DNA from: DATJFH01 sp035495815 | GTDB lineage: Bacteria > Acidobacteriota > Terriglobia > Bryobacterales > Bryobacteraceae | DNA length: 26,446 nucleotides | Direction: 5' to 3' | Assembly: GCA_035495815.1 (NCBI GenBank) | Contig: DATJFH010000290.1 | Location: 1-26,446 of the forward strand | Shown: positions 1 to 7,893 of the stretch, piece by piece | Layout: each line of letters starts with the position of its first letter | Numbering within the stretch: the first letter of the stretch is position 1 | The notes under the pieces: generated by a model | Databases searched by the model: none | Told to the model about the DNA's origin: nothing | Seen by the model: only the letters and a program-made list of their open reading frames with translations | Translations under genes and position numbers: made by a program

Positions 1-1
1 A

Positions 2-142
2 GGAACCAAAGAGGTGCTGGGCCTGTGGACCAGCGCCACCGAGGGGGCCAAGTTGTGGCTGCAGATCCTGACCGAGCTGCGCAACCGCGGCGTGCAGGAT
101 ATTTTGGTTGCTTGCGTTGACGGACTTAAGGGCTTCCCCGAG
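2..142 (+). pseudogene. IS256-family (mutator-type) transposase fragment, cut at its 3' side
   Basis: The frame is open from the window edge. It carries the conserved IS256-family core: LGLW, EGAKLWLQ, LTELRNRGVQD and VACVDGLKGFPE. Transposases of this family are DDE enzymes, and the Asp of CVDGLKGFPE belongs to the catalytic core. After the GFPE codons (ending at 142) the similarity stops abruptly. The expected continuation, Ala-Ile-Glu-Ala-Val-Phe-Pro, is missing, and unrelated sequence runs to a stop at 202. The element was therefore broken here by a deletion or rearrangement and its C-terminal third is absent. The 5' part lies outside the window. The next 150 bases hold no recognisable element or inverted repeat. 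Confidence 0.85.
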
Positions 143-300
143 GGGCAGCGAAAAAGAACTGTATGTCTGCTCGGGCCGCCGGCCGGTCCATTAAGGTCAT
201 GATCCTCGGGACTCACAGCCAATCGGGAACGGCCCACGCCTTCACAATTCGCAACGAGTCGACCCCAAAACAAATCAATTTTCAGGACCAGGAGATAAAG

Positions 301-1287
301 ATGCAGAAACGCAAGTTGGGAAAAGGAAACCTGGAGGTTTCGTCCATTGGTCTGGGCTGTATGGGGATGAGCTTTGGCTATGGCCCCGCGGTCGACAAGC
401 AGAAGGGCATTTCGCTCATTCGTGCCGCGGTAGAGCGTGGCGTGACCTTCTACGACACGGCCGAGGTTTATGGACCATTCGTAAATGAGGAACTGGTGGG
501 CGAAGCGCTCGCTCCCTTCCGCGAACAGGTTGTGATCGCCACCAAGTTCGGCTTCAAGATCGAGGATGGTAAGCAAGCCGGCCTCTACAGTCGCCCCGAT
601 CACATCAAGCAAGTCGCGGACGCGTCGCTGAAGCGCTTGAACACCGATCGGATCGATCTCTTCTATCAGCATCGCGTTGACCCGGAGACCCCCATTGAGG
701 ATGTGGCGGGCGCCGTTAAAGACTTGATTCAGGCAGGCAAGGTGAAACACTTCGGACTCTCGGAGGCGGGTGCTGAGACAATTCGCCGGGCCCACAAGGT
801 TCAACCCGTGGCGGCACTCCAAAGCGAATACTCAATGTGGTGGAGAGAGCCCGAGCAGGAGATCATCCCGACGCTCGAAGAACTGGGCATCGGCTTTGTG
901 CCGTTCAGCCCGCTCGGTAAAGGATTTCTCACCGGGGCGATTGGCAAAGACACGCAGTTCGACAAGGGCGACTTCCGCAACATCGTCCCTCGCTTCTCTC
1001 CGGAGAACCGCGAAGCCAACCAGGCTGTAGTGGATCTGATCGGCAAATTTGCCAAGGAGAAGAACGCTACACCTGCTCAAGTGGCGCTCGCCTGGATTCT
1101 CGCTCAGAAACCATGGATGGTGCCGATCCCAGGCACGACTAAGCTGCACCGATTCGAGGAGAACATCGGCGCCGTGAACGTTACGCTGTCGGCTGACGAT
1201 CTTCGCCAACTCGATGAGGCAACATCAAACATCAACATCCAGGGAGCGCGATATCCGGAGCATCTGCAGCGTCTGGTCGGCCGCTAG
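301..1287 (+). CDS. Aldo/keto reductase
   Basis: A 328-residue NAD(P)H-dependent aldo/keto reductase, a cytoplasmic (beta/alpha)8 barrel that reduces aldehydes or ketones. The catalytic tetrad is complete: Asp52 and Tyr57 in FYDTAEVYG, Lys82 in VIATKFGF, His124 in LFYQHRVD. The N-terminal IGLGCMGMS places it near the AKR13/YakC-type or IolS-type reductases. The frame is open from 163, but family length, the N-terminal motif and a good ribosome site (AGGAG about 6 bases upstream) support the ATG at 301. It is intact, although it lies between a broken transposase and broken conjugation genes, so it may be a passenger of a former mobile element or may mark its edge. The substrate cannot be told from sequence. 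Confidence 0.93.
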   Translation: MQKRKLGKGNLEVSSIGLGCMGMSFGYGPAVDKQKGISLIRAAVERGVTFYDTAEVYGPFVNEELVGEALAPFREQVVIATKFGFKIEDGKQAGLYSRPDHIKQVADASLKRLNTDRIDLFYQHRVDPETPIEDVAGAVKDLIQAGKVKHFGLSEAGAETIRRAHKVQPVAALQSEYSMWWREPEQEIIPTLEELGIGFVPFSPLGKGFLTGAIGKDTQFDKGDFRNIVPRFSPENREANQAVVDLIGKFAKEKNATPAQVALAWILAQKPWMVPIPGTTKLHRFEENIGAVNVTLSADDLRQLDEATSNINIQGARYPEHLQRLVGR

Positions 1288-1291
1288 CTTA

Positions 1292-2024
1292 GCGACTGTC
1301 GCGAACTATGATCGGCCGATCCTGGAGACGGAACTGCCCGTCGATGGGAGCCGTTTTGAGGGAATTGTTCCGCCGGTGGTCCGCTGACCTATTTTCGCGA
1401 TCCGCCTTCGGCCTCGCCGGGTGTTCACGCTGGAGGACTACCAGGCCGGCGACGTTTTGAGCTGTTCGGCAGATCCTCGGAACGCGCAACATTCGCGCAA
1501 TTCCTTTGCGGAAACCGTCCGCTGCTTGAAAACCGGCGAAGTGATTCGGACGGCCATCCGAGATCGACGAAACATTCTGATCGTCGGTTCTACCGGGTCG
1601 GGTACGACCACGCGCCAGTCTCGAAGCGGTCGCGCGAATTTCTCCGTCGGAGCGGGTGATCACGATCGAGGACACGATGGAACTTCAGTGTCCTGTCGAA
1701 AACTTTGACCTGCGGGCCGTTGCCGGCGTGAGTATGCTCGATTGCGTCCGGGCCTGTATGCGCCTGAAGCCCACACGAATTGTGGTCGGCGAGGTTCGAG
1801 CAACCGAGGCCCACGTAATGCTCAAAAGCTGGAATACCGGGCATCCGGGTGGAGTGGCGACAATCCACGCCAATGATGCGCTCAGTGGTCTCGTGCGGTT
1901 GGAGTCGCTGGTGGCTGAAGCGGCCAGCGCTCCGCAGCAAAGCCTCATTGCGGAAGCCGTCGATCTGGTGATCTTTATCAACGAGGAATCAAGTTTGGGC
2001 CTTTACCTTGTCGAGTATGTCTGA
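1292..2024 (+). pseudogene. trbB: Degenerate conjugal-transfer ATPase TrbB (VirB11 family)
   Basis: TrbB is the hexameric ATPase of P-type conjugation systems. The remnant begins in mid-protein (DRPILETELPVDGSRFEG, PPVVR) 5 bases after the aldo/keto reductase stop. It then meets an in-frame TGA at 1385-1387, which interrupts PPVVR and PIFAIR, and continues in the same frame through VFTLEDY and NILIVGSTGSGTTT. That last motif is a Walker A box whose essential Lys has become Thr. Near 1611-1620 a frameshift with loss of a few codons moves the homology to another frame (LEAVARISPSE, ITIEDTMEL, RIVVGEVR, WNTGHPGGVATIHAN), which runs to a TGA at 2024. The N-terminus, the Walker lysine and the continuous frame are all lost, so the gene is dead. 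Confidence 0.92.
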
Positions 2025-2359
2025 CCGAATCCATTTGGAGGTACCAAGGAACTCACTTTTCAAGCGAACGATGCTGGCTCCGCTCTTTCTGCTGGCAAGC
2101 CGCGCAGCATGGGCGGGCGGCAGTGGTGGCGGACTCCCGTGGGAGACTCCGCTCAATACGGTGGCACAGTCACTGACGGGTCCTGTGGCCCTTTCCATTT
2201 CACTAATCGCTCTAATGGTGGCCGGTGGAGCTCTCGTATTTGGCGGCGAACTGAGCGAGTTCGCCCGGCGGTCCTGCGTAGGTGCTGGCGATCGCCTTTC
2301 TGGTGCTCGGAGCCGGCTTCATGACGAGTCTGTTCGGCGTTGGCGGCCACGGTGATCTA
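2017..2359 (+). pseudogene. trbC: Degenerate conjugal-transfer pilin TrbC (VirB2 family)
   Basis: The ATG at 2017 overlaps the end of the trbB remnant, the order and overlap normal in trb operons. The product starts with a signal-like hydrophobic stretch (residues about 15-30), then GGLPWETPL, a membrane segment (GPVALSISLIALMVAGGALVF) and the family signature GGELSEFARR. Just after this a single extra G near 2281 breaks the frame. The rest of the second membrane segment (VLAIAFLVLGAGF, MTSLFG) continues one frame over from 2282. Removing one base restores a normal TrbC, so this is a recent single-base lesion. No trbD or trbE homology is visible downstream. The second frame stays open to a TAG at 2438-2440 without recognisable similarity. 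Confidence 0.85.
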
Positions 2360-2463
2360 GGGACGCTATGCACAAGCCGCGGGAGGTTGTCCTCGATCTT
2401 CGGCAACGATTGGGAACGAATTAGCCTCGGGAACCGTTAGGATAGAAGAGGGAAGATAGATAC

Positions 2464-3405
2464 ATGAGGCGTTTTCTGCTAGTTCCTGTCCTTTGCCTGC
2501 TGGCCGGGGTTGCTTCCGCGGCGGATTCGCAGTTGCTCAAACTGGTCATGCCCGACGCCAGGGTGGTTTCCGGCATCGATTTCGATCGCGTCCGGACAAC
2601 TCCATTCGGGCTGTTCATGCTCTCCCAATTGCCGGAGGGCGACGCCGGTTTTCGGGAATTTATCTCCGTCACCGGCTTCGATCCCAGGCTGGACATTCAT
2701 GAGATTGTCATGGCTTCTCCCGCGGATGTAACCAGGAAGTCGGGTCTGCTTCTGGTACGCGGAAACTTCGATAGCCAGCGCCTCCTTTCCCTGTTCCGCG
2801 CGGATGGCAAGCAGATCGATACCTACAATGGAGTGGGCCTCATCTCAGCCGGAAAAGGCCACCACGGGATCGGCGAAGCGATCGCTTTTCTGGATAATTC
2901 GACGGCGGCCGCGGGCGACATCGCCAGTGTCCGCACTGCCATAGACCGGCGCGCCGGCGCCCGGGGCATGGAATCGGCTTTGCTCGACAAGATCACCAGG
3001 ACCAGCCTCAATCAGGACGCCTGGGTGGTTTCGATCGCGCCCGTTTCCGCCTTCGCCCCGGTCATGCCGGACAAGAATATCAAGGGAGCCCTGCAGGGCG
3101 ACCTCATCAAAGCCATCGAACAGTCGACGGGCTCGATCCGATTCGGAAAAACCATCGAGATCAGCGGCGAGCTGACCGCCCGGACCGACAAGGACGCCGC
3201 CTCCCTCGCCGACGTGGTCAAGTTCTTCCTCAACATGGCCCAGATGAATGCCCCGGGCGGGCAGCTCGGCCAGTTGGCCAACCTGCTTCAATCGCTGACC
3301 GTGAACACCGAAGCCAATGCCGTCAAGCTGTTCGTCGCCATTCCGGAAAACGATTTCGAGAATCTGATCAGGGCCTCGAGCCGCGCTGCCAGATCGCGTA
3401 TCTAA
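2464..3405 (+). CDS. Secreted protein of unknown function
   Basis: A 313-residue protein I do not recognise. It has a clear Sec signal peptide: Arg-Arg followed by a hydrophobic core at residues 4-17 and a likely cut after Ala-Ser-Ala at 17-19. The mature part has no further membrane segment and no cysteine pair. It looks like a soluble periplasmic alpha/beta protein with alternating short hydrophobic strands (SGLLLVRGNF, DAWVVSIAPV, NAVKLFVAIPE). A purine-rich ribosome site (AGAGGGAAG) about 8-10 bases upstream supports the ATG. It is the first intact gene after the decayed conjugation region and is probably transcribed alone. The style (signal peptide, 'values to be thresholded' pseudo-repeats) resembles lineage-specific acidobacterial proteins, but no function is assigned. 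Confidence 0.8.
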   Translation: MRRFLLVPVLCLLAGVASAADSQLLKLVMPDARVVSGIDFDRVRTTPFGLFMLSQLPEGDAGFREFISVTGFDPRLDIHEIVMASPADVTRKSGLLLVRGNFDSQRLLSLFRADGKQIDTYNGVGLISAGKGHHGIGEAIAFLDNSTAAAGDIASVRTAIDRRAGARGMESALLDKITRTSLNQDAWVVSIAPVSAFAPVMPDKNIKGALQGDLIKAIEQSTGSIRFGKTIEISGELTARTDKDAASLADVVKFFLNMAQMNAPGGQLGQLANLLQSLTVNTEANAVKLFVAIPENDFENLIRASSRAARSRI

Positions 3406-3514
3406 CCTGCGGCCGCAATCGCTTCCTCCCGCCGGACCCCGCGCAGCCCGGCTTCGCGCGAGCCACGGGACCCACTCATGCGTGCGCCACGATGCGCGTG
3501 GAATAATGGTCCCG

Positions 3515-4132
3515 ATGAGAATCTTCTCGACACTTCTTCTGCTGGCGGTAACCTCCCAAGCAGCGGAATGGAAGCAGCTCTTCAACCACAAAGACCTGAC
3601 GGGCTGGAAGATGGTCGGCCCCGGCCGCTTCGTGGTGGAGAACGGCATGCTCAAGACCGAAGGTGGCATGGGACTGCTCTGGTACGAAGGTCAAAAGTTC
3701 GGCGACACCACCCTGCGGGTCGTTTTCAAGACCATCAACGATCAAGGAAATTCCGGCCTCTATATCCGTCTGCCGGAGCCTCCCAAGGACCCCTGGTACG
3801 CCGTCCATAACGGCTACGAGGTGCAGATCGACGCCGCCGGAGACGAATGGCACTGCACCGGCGCCCTGTACTCACTCAGCAAAGTCACCCTGAAGAACCA
3901 GAAGCCCACAGGCGAATGGAATACCATGGACGTCGAGTTGAAGGGCCAGAAAACCACCGTCATCCTCAACGGAAAAAAAGTGAACGAATTTACGGGCGAT
4001 CAGCCGACGCCCCCGCGCAAGGAATGGTTCGAGCCGGTGCGCGGCCCCCGGCCGGATTACGGCTATATCGGCCTGCAGAATCACAACCCCAAGGATGTGG
4101 TGTACTTTCGTGAAGTGAGCGTGAAGAAATAG
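3515..4132 (+). CDS. Secreted DUF1080 (3-keto-disaccharide hydrolase-like) protein
   Basis: A 205-residue protein with a signal peptide (residues 1-17, cut near Ser-Gln-Ala) followed by one DUF1080 domain, a concanavalin-like jelly roll. Typical marks are WKQLFNHKDLTGWK near the N-terminus, VENGMLKTEGG, the strand NSGLYIR, YEVQID, GEWNTMDV, and the closing IGLQNH with YFREVSVKK. Members of this family are known to act on 3-keto-glycosides, and many are uncharacterised. In-frame ATGs also occur at 3482 and 3506. The ATG at 3515 is chosen because it places the signal peptide at the N-terminus; no strong ribosome site separates them. The alpha/beta hydrolase gene begins 2 bases after the stop, so the two are co-transcribed. 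A second, divergent DUF1080 gene lies at 13676-14317. Confidence 0.9.
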   Translation: MRIFSTLLLLAVTSQAAEWKQLFNHKDLTGWKMVGPGRFVVENGMLKTEGGMGLLWYEGQKFGDTTLRVVFKTINDQGNSGLYIRLPEPPKDPWYAVHNGYEVQIDAAGDEWHCTGALYSLSKVTLKNQKPTGEWNTMDVELKGQKTTVILNGKKVNEFTGDQPTPPRKEWFEPVRGPRPDYGYIGLQNHNPKDVVYFREVSVKK

Positions 4133-4134
4133 CC

Positions 4135-5097
4135 ATGCGAAAGCTCCTCCTGGGGTGGGCGCTTGCGGCATCCGTTTTCGGACAGCAGCGCCAGTCGAAG
4201 CCGTTCGTCCTGCCTGACGATCTAGCGCTCCGTAAGGTGGACATCCTGAGCGAGGGCGTCCGCATGGGCGGTGAGGTCTACTCGCTGAAGTCGCTGGCCG
4301 GCAAAAAACTGCCCACCATCATCATGTCGCACGGCTGGGGCGGCACAGTCGCCGGACTGCGCCGCGACGCCGCCGGCTTCGCGCAGGCCGGATACCTCGT
4401 GGTCGCCTTCGACTACCGTGGCTGGGGCGCAAGCGATTCGCGTGTCATCCTCACCGGACGCGCGCCCGCGGACAACCCCGCCCATCGCTTCACGGCCGAA
4501 GTCCAGGAAGTCCGCGAAGCGGTCGATCCGATGGATATGGGAGCCGATATTCTCAACGCTCTCCACTGGGTGCAGGGCGAGCCGCAGTGCGACACCAGCC
4601 GCATCGGACTCTGGGGCAGCAGCTTCTCGGGGGGGCTGGTGGTCTACGCCGCCGAGCACGACCCGCGCGTGAAAGCGCTGCACAGCCAGGTGCCCGCGCT
4701 CGACGGCCGCTGGGTCTCTGCCACTGAGCAGGACCGCAAACTCACCAACGAGGAGTCCATGAAGCGGGCGCGCGGCGAGATCGGCTATCCCGCGCCGAGG
4801 GCGAAGACGATCGGCAACCTGATCGGCGCGCCGATCCGCTCGCGGTTCGTGACTTACTATCCCGTGGAAGAGGTCGACAAGGCTCCTCAGTGCGCCATGC
4901 AGTTCGTGCTGGCCGGGAAAGAAGAGCTGTTCGACAACAAGGACCACGGAGTGCTCGCCTATCAGCGCGCGAGGGGCCCCAAGAATCTGGTCACGGTTCC
5001 GAACATCACTCACTATGGCATCTACAACGAAGCCTGGGACCAGGCGCACAAGCTGGCTCTCGAGTGGTTCGACAAATACCTGAAGGCCGGCAAGTGA
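4135..5097 (+). CDS. Secreted alpha/beta hydrolase (S15/dienelactone-hydrolase-like)
   Basis: A 320-residue alpha/beta hydrolase with a short signal peptide (residues 1-16, ending ASVFG). The oxyanion-loop motif MSHGWGG is at 64-70 and FDYRGWGASDS at 92-102. The nucleophile elbow LWGSSFSGG puts the likely catalytic Ser at 163. The acid is probably in the LAGKEELFDNKDHG region and the His in NITHYGIYNEAWD near the C-terminus. The fold suggests an esterase, acyl hydrolase or peptidase of exported substrates; the substrate is unknown. The gene follows the DUF1080 gene by 2 bases, so the pair probably acts on the same material, for example removing ester decorations from a glycoside. About 160 bases separate it from the exonuclease gene, and I see no terminator in that gap. 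Confidence 0.87.
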   Translation: MRKLLLGWALAASVFGQQRQSKPFVLPDDLALRKVDILSEGVRMGGEVYSLKSLAGKKLPTIIMSHGWGGTVAGLRRDAAGFAQAGYLVVAFDYRGWGASDSRVILTGRAPADNPAHRFTAEVQEVREAVDPMDMGADILNALHWVQGEPQCDTSRIGLWGSSFSGGLVVYAAEHDPRVKALHSQVPALDGRWVSATEQDRKLTNEESMKRARGEIGYPAPRAKTIGNLIGAPIRSRFVTYYPVEEVDKAPQCAMQFVLAGKEELFDNKDHGVLAYQRARGPKNLVTVPNITHYGIYNEAWDQAHKLALEWFDKYLKAGK

Positions 5098-5261
5098 TAG
5101 CTCTCCCGTACTTCTTGCGCTTGCCTGGCCGGAAGGAGATAGGCGCCAAGTGGTTGCCTTCCGCTGCCCGGCGCCGCAACCTGTCTTCCGCATCGCGTGC
5201 GCCACGTCGGGATTCCGCGTGCCGACTGCCATGCCCCATAACTTCGCGGATGTGATGAAAC

Positions 5262-6713
5262 ATGCCTCACTCTGGCTTCGATCTGGCCGCCGCGGCGCGC
5301 AGGGAAATGATCGCCGAAGGGTTCGATCCGGACTTTCCGCCCGCCGTCGAACGGGAAGCGGCCGCTCTCGACTCCCGGCCGGCGCCCGTTCCCGACGAGC
5401 GGCACAGGGACCTCCGCTCTCTCCCATGGTCCTCCATCGATAACGACACCTCCCGCGATCTCGACCAGGTGGAAGTCGCCGAACGCGTGGACGGCGGCAT
5501 TCGCGTTCTGGTCGGCATTGCCGATGTCGGCCGGGATGTGCCCTGCGGGTCGGCGATCGACAGCCACGCCGCCGGCCAGACCACCAGCGTCTATACGGGC
5601 GTCCGCACGTTTCCGATGCTGCCGGAGCGCCTCTCGACCGATCTCACTTCGCTCCATCAGGACGCCGATCGCTTTGCCGTCGTGATCGAGTTCGTCGTGG
5701 CGCCCGACGGTTCGATCGCCTCGACCGGCGTCTATGGCGCGCTGCTCCGCAACCGGGCTCGGTTGACTTATTCCGCCGTGGGCGCCTGGTTCGAGGACAA
5801 TGCTCCGGCGCCTCCGGCAGCCGCTTCGGCCGCTCTGCAAGCGCAGCTCCGGCTGCAGAACGAGGCAGCCGGACTCCTGCGCGACCAACGGCACCGGCTC
5901 GGCGCCCTTGATTTCGACCGCCTCGAAACGCGCGCCACCGTCGTCGACGGAGAGGTCCGCGGCTTCGCGGCGCACCACAAGAATCAGGCCGGCAAGATGA
6001 TCGAGGATTTCATGGTGGCCGCCAACGGCGTGATGGCCGCCACCCTGCGTGACGCCCGCGTCTCCTCCATCCGGCGGGTCGTGCGCGCGCCGGAACGCTG
6101 GCCGCGCATCGTCGAGATCGCCCGCGGCCTCGGCGAAACGCTGCCTCCTGCCCCGGACGCCGCCCTTCTCAGCGCTTTTCTTCAGAAACGCAAAGCCGCC
6201 GATCCTCTACGCTATCCCGACCTCTCCCTGGCCATCATCAAGTTGATGGGACCCGGTGAATACGCGCTCTCCCGCGCCGGCGATTCTCCCCAGGGACACT
6301 TCGCCCTGGCAGCCCACGATTACAGCCATTCCACCGCGCCCAATCGCCGTTTTGCGGACCTGGTTACGCAGCGGCTCGTCAACTCCGTCTTGGCCGGGAA
6401 GCCCGCCCCCTATTCCGATGAAGCCCTCGACGAGATCGCGCGCCGCTGCACGTTCATGGAAGACGCGGCCCGAAAGGTGGAGCGGAAAATGAACAAGCGG
6501 ATTGCCGCCGTGGCCATTCAGAATCGAATCGGAGAAACGTTCAGCGCGGTGGTTACGGGCGATACGCCTAAAGGCGTGTTCGTCCGGATTCTGGACCCTC
6601 CGCTCGAGGGCCGGCTCCTGCGCGGGCAGGAAGATGTGGACGTCGGCGACCGGATTCGCGTGAAACTGCTGGCCGCAGATCCGCAAATGGGCTATATCGA
6701 TTTCGAGCGATAA
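5262..6713 (+). CDS. Short RNB-domain exoribonuclease (RNase II/R family)
   Basis: A 483-residue protein made almost entirely of the RNB catalytic domain, which degrades single-stranded RNA 3' to 5' with two metal ions. The metal-binding motif SSIDNDTSRDLDQ (residues 57-69) supplies Asp60, Asp66 and Asp68. The fourth acidic position of E. coli RNase II (TEDMDD) is Gln69 here, a DLDQ variant I recall from other short bacterial RNB proteins. Further RNB marks are GVRTFPMLPERLS, HKNQAGKMIEDFMVAANG and HSTAPNRRFADLVTQR (the conserved Arg-rich 3'-end pocket). The last 60 residues look like a reduced S1/OB domain. N-terminal cold-shock domains are absent, which makes it much shorter than RNase II or R (about 640-810 residues). 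The gene faces the DUF3179 gene, with only 19 bases between the stops. Confidence 0.9.
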   Translation: MPHSGFDLAAAARREMIAEGFDPDFPPAVEREAAALDSRPAPVPDERHRDLRSLPWSSIDNDTSRDLDQVEVAERVDGGIRVLVGIADVGRDVPCGSAIDSHAAGQTTSVYTGVRTFPMLPERLSTDLTSLHQDADRFAVVIEFVVAPDGSIASTGVYGALLRNRARLTYSAVGAWFEDNAPAPPAAASAALQAQLRLQNEAAGLLRDQRHRLGALDFDRLETRATVVDGEVRGFAAHHKNQAGKMIEDFMVAANGVMAATLRDARVSSIRRVVRAPERWPRIVEIARGLGETLPPAPDAALLSAFLQKRKAADPLRYPDLSLAIIKLMGPGEYALSRAGDSPQGHFALAAHDYSHSTAPNRRFADLVTQRLVNSVLAGKPAPYSDEALDEIARRCTFMEDAARKVERKMNKRIAAVAIQNRIGETFSAVVTGDTPKGVFVRILDPPLEGRLLRGQEDVDVGDRIRVKLLAADPQMGYIDFER

Positions 6714-6732
6714 TTTTTTCGGGCAGCGTGCG

Positions 6733-7893
6733 CTACAACCGGCGGCGTAGCGTAGTCTCCGGATGGTAGTTGCGCCAGTTGAACCAGTAGTCTTTCGTCG
6801 TCTGCACCGGTTCCAGGGACTGGCCTGCAAGGGGACCTGCCGTCGCCTTGCCGGCGAAGGTCCAAACGCTCCCGGTGGCGGCGTCGATCAGACTGCCGTC
6901 TTCCGGACGGCGGAAAAGCTCCAGCGGCCGCCCTTGATGCCGCCGCACGAAACACCGTACGCCGTTTCCGTCCGCGCCCATGATGAACACTAACGGGACG
7001 CCTGCCACGTCCACGTTTGCAGGACTTCGGTCGCGCAGCGAGGCCAGCGGAAAGGCCGCGGCCGTCCCGTTCACTTCCACTCCTACGACCAGCTCCCGCG
7101 GCGGAAGCAGTTCGCCCGCGGGCTTGTTCACGGGCCAAATACGATCGACTCTTTTCTCCCAGTCCGAATCGGGATACCCCGACCGGTAACGCGGGTCGAA
7201 CTTCACGGCGTCGCTCTCCGGATGCTCGGCGCGCCAGTCCGCCAGCGACACTTCATCGGCGGCAATACGGCGCAGCCGCTTGCCCTTGAGCGGCCCGAGC
7301 AGGCATTCGCCGGTGACCTGCTGCCACCAGCTCCCGGTCTCTTCGTCGGCCATCAGGAAATTCTGGTTGTTCAGGCCTGCCAGGTGGAAACGGAGAATGC
7401 GGCCCTCGACCGCGCGGTCCCACACCAGACCGGTGTGGCAGAGTGTTCAATACGTGGGCAGCAGCGCGGTGGAGCCCAGCCGGTCGTTCAGCATGTGATG
7501 GTAGGCCAGGTAGCGCACGGGATAAGCCCGGCTGCGGCCTTCGATGACGACGCCCAGCACCATGTCGCTGTCCCGGATGTCGTGAAAAGCCGCCATGCTC
7601 GCCGTCTCGGCTCCGCGCGCGCCGGCGAAGACCCACTCCAGCAGATGGATCCGCGAGAGCACCGCGCAAAGCGCGGCCAGGCACAGCACAGCCGCCGCCC
7701 GCCACGTGCGCGCGCGCCACAGACGCCACGCAGCCAGAATCGCCGCCACGGCTGAAAGAAACGGGGCCAGCGCTCCGGCCGCGCGCGCGGCAGCCAGCAT
7801 CGCCGGAGTCTGCCTCACCGGCGGCAGCGCCACCAGAAGCGGCGCCACGATCAACACGACACAGAGCAGAGTTGCGGCCAGTGCCAGCTTCAT
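6733..7893 (-). CDS. DUF3179 membrane protein, candidate selenoprotein (in-frame UGA at codon 149)
   Basis: Read through one TGA (7449-7447), this is a single 386-residue protein. Residues 1-24, about 40-58 and 66-86 are membrane segments. A DUF3179 domain follows (VLGVVIEGRSRAYPVRYL, HHMLND, LCHTGLVWDR, NNQNFLMADEETGSWWQQ, PRELVVGVEVNG). The frame is identical on both sides of the TGA, and homology continues without a gap. The TGA replaces the first Cys of the family's Tyr-Cys-x-x-Cys motif, giving U149-T-L-C152. A hairpin with SECIS properties begins 8 nt downstream. The ATG overlaps the TGA of the MFS gene (ATGA), so translation is coupled. Biochemistry of DUF3179 is unknown to me; a UxxC motif suggests thiol or metal redox chemistry at the membrane. 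Alternatives are a fresh nonsense mutation, a sequencing error, or Cys-decoded UGA. Gene unity is near certain; Sec decoding is probable. Confidence 0.8.
7420..7438 (-). promoter_or_regulatory. Candidate bacterial SECIS hairpin
   Basis: In the mRNA (minus strand) the stem CCACACC/GGUGUGG pairs perfectly over 7 bp around the 5-nt loop GGUCU. It starts 8 nt after the UGA at 7449-7447, so the apical loop begins at the 16th nucleotide after the UGA. Established features of bacterial SECIS elements are a stem-loop shortly downstream of UGA, a loop roughly 16-37 nt away, and a G in the first two loop positions. All are met. The loop core GGUCU is also what I recall of the SelB-binding loop of E. 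coli fdhF. The element lies inside the coding region, as bacterial SECIS elements do. Confidence 0.7.

Noticed and set aside
1385..1387. In-frame TGA in the trbB remnant as a second selenocysteine codon
   Set aside because: The position is not Cys in TrbB, no matching hairpin follows, and the gene has other lesions; it is a plain nonsense mutation.
5150..5443. GTG-started frame after a strong AAGGAG upstream of the exonuclease gene
   Set aside because: It overlaps the exonuclease gene in another frame with no sensible protein sequence; the ribosome-like site is probably chance.
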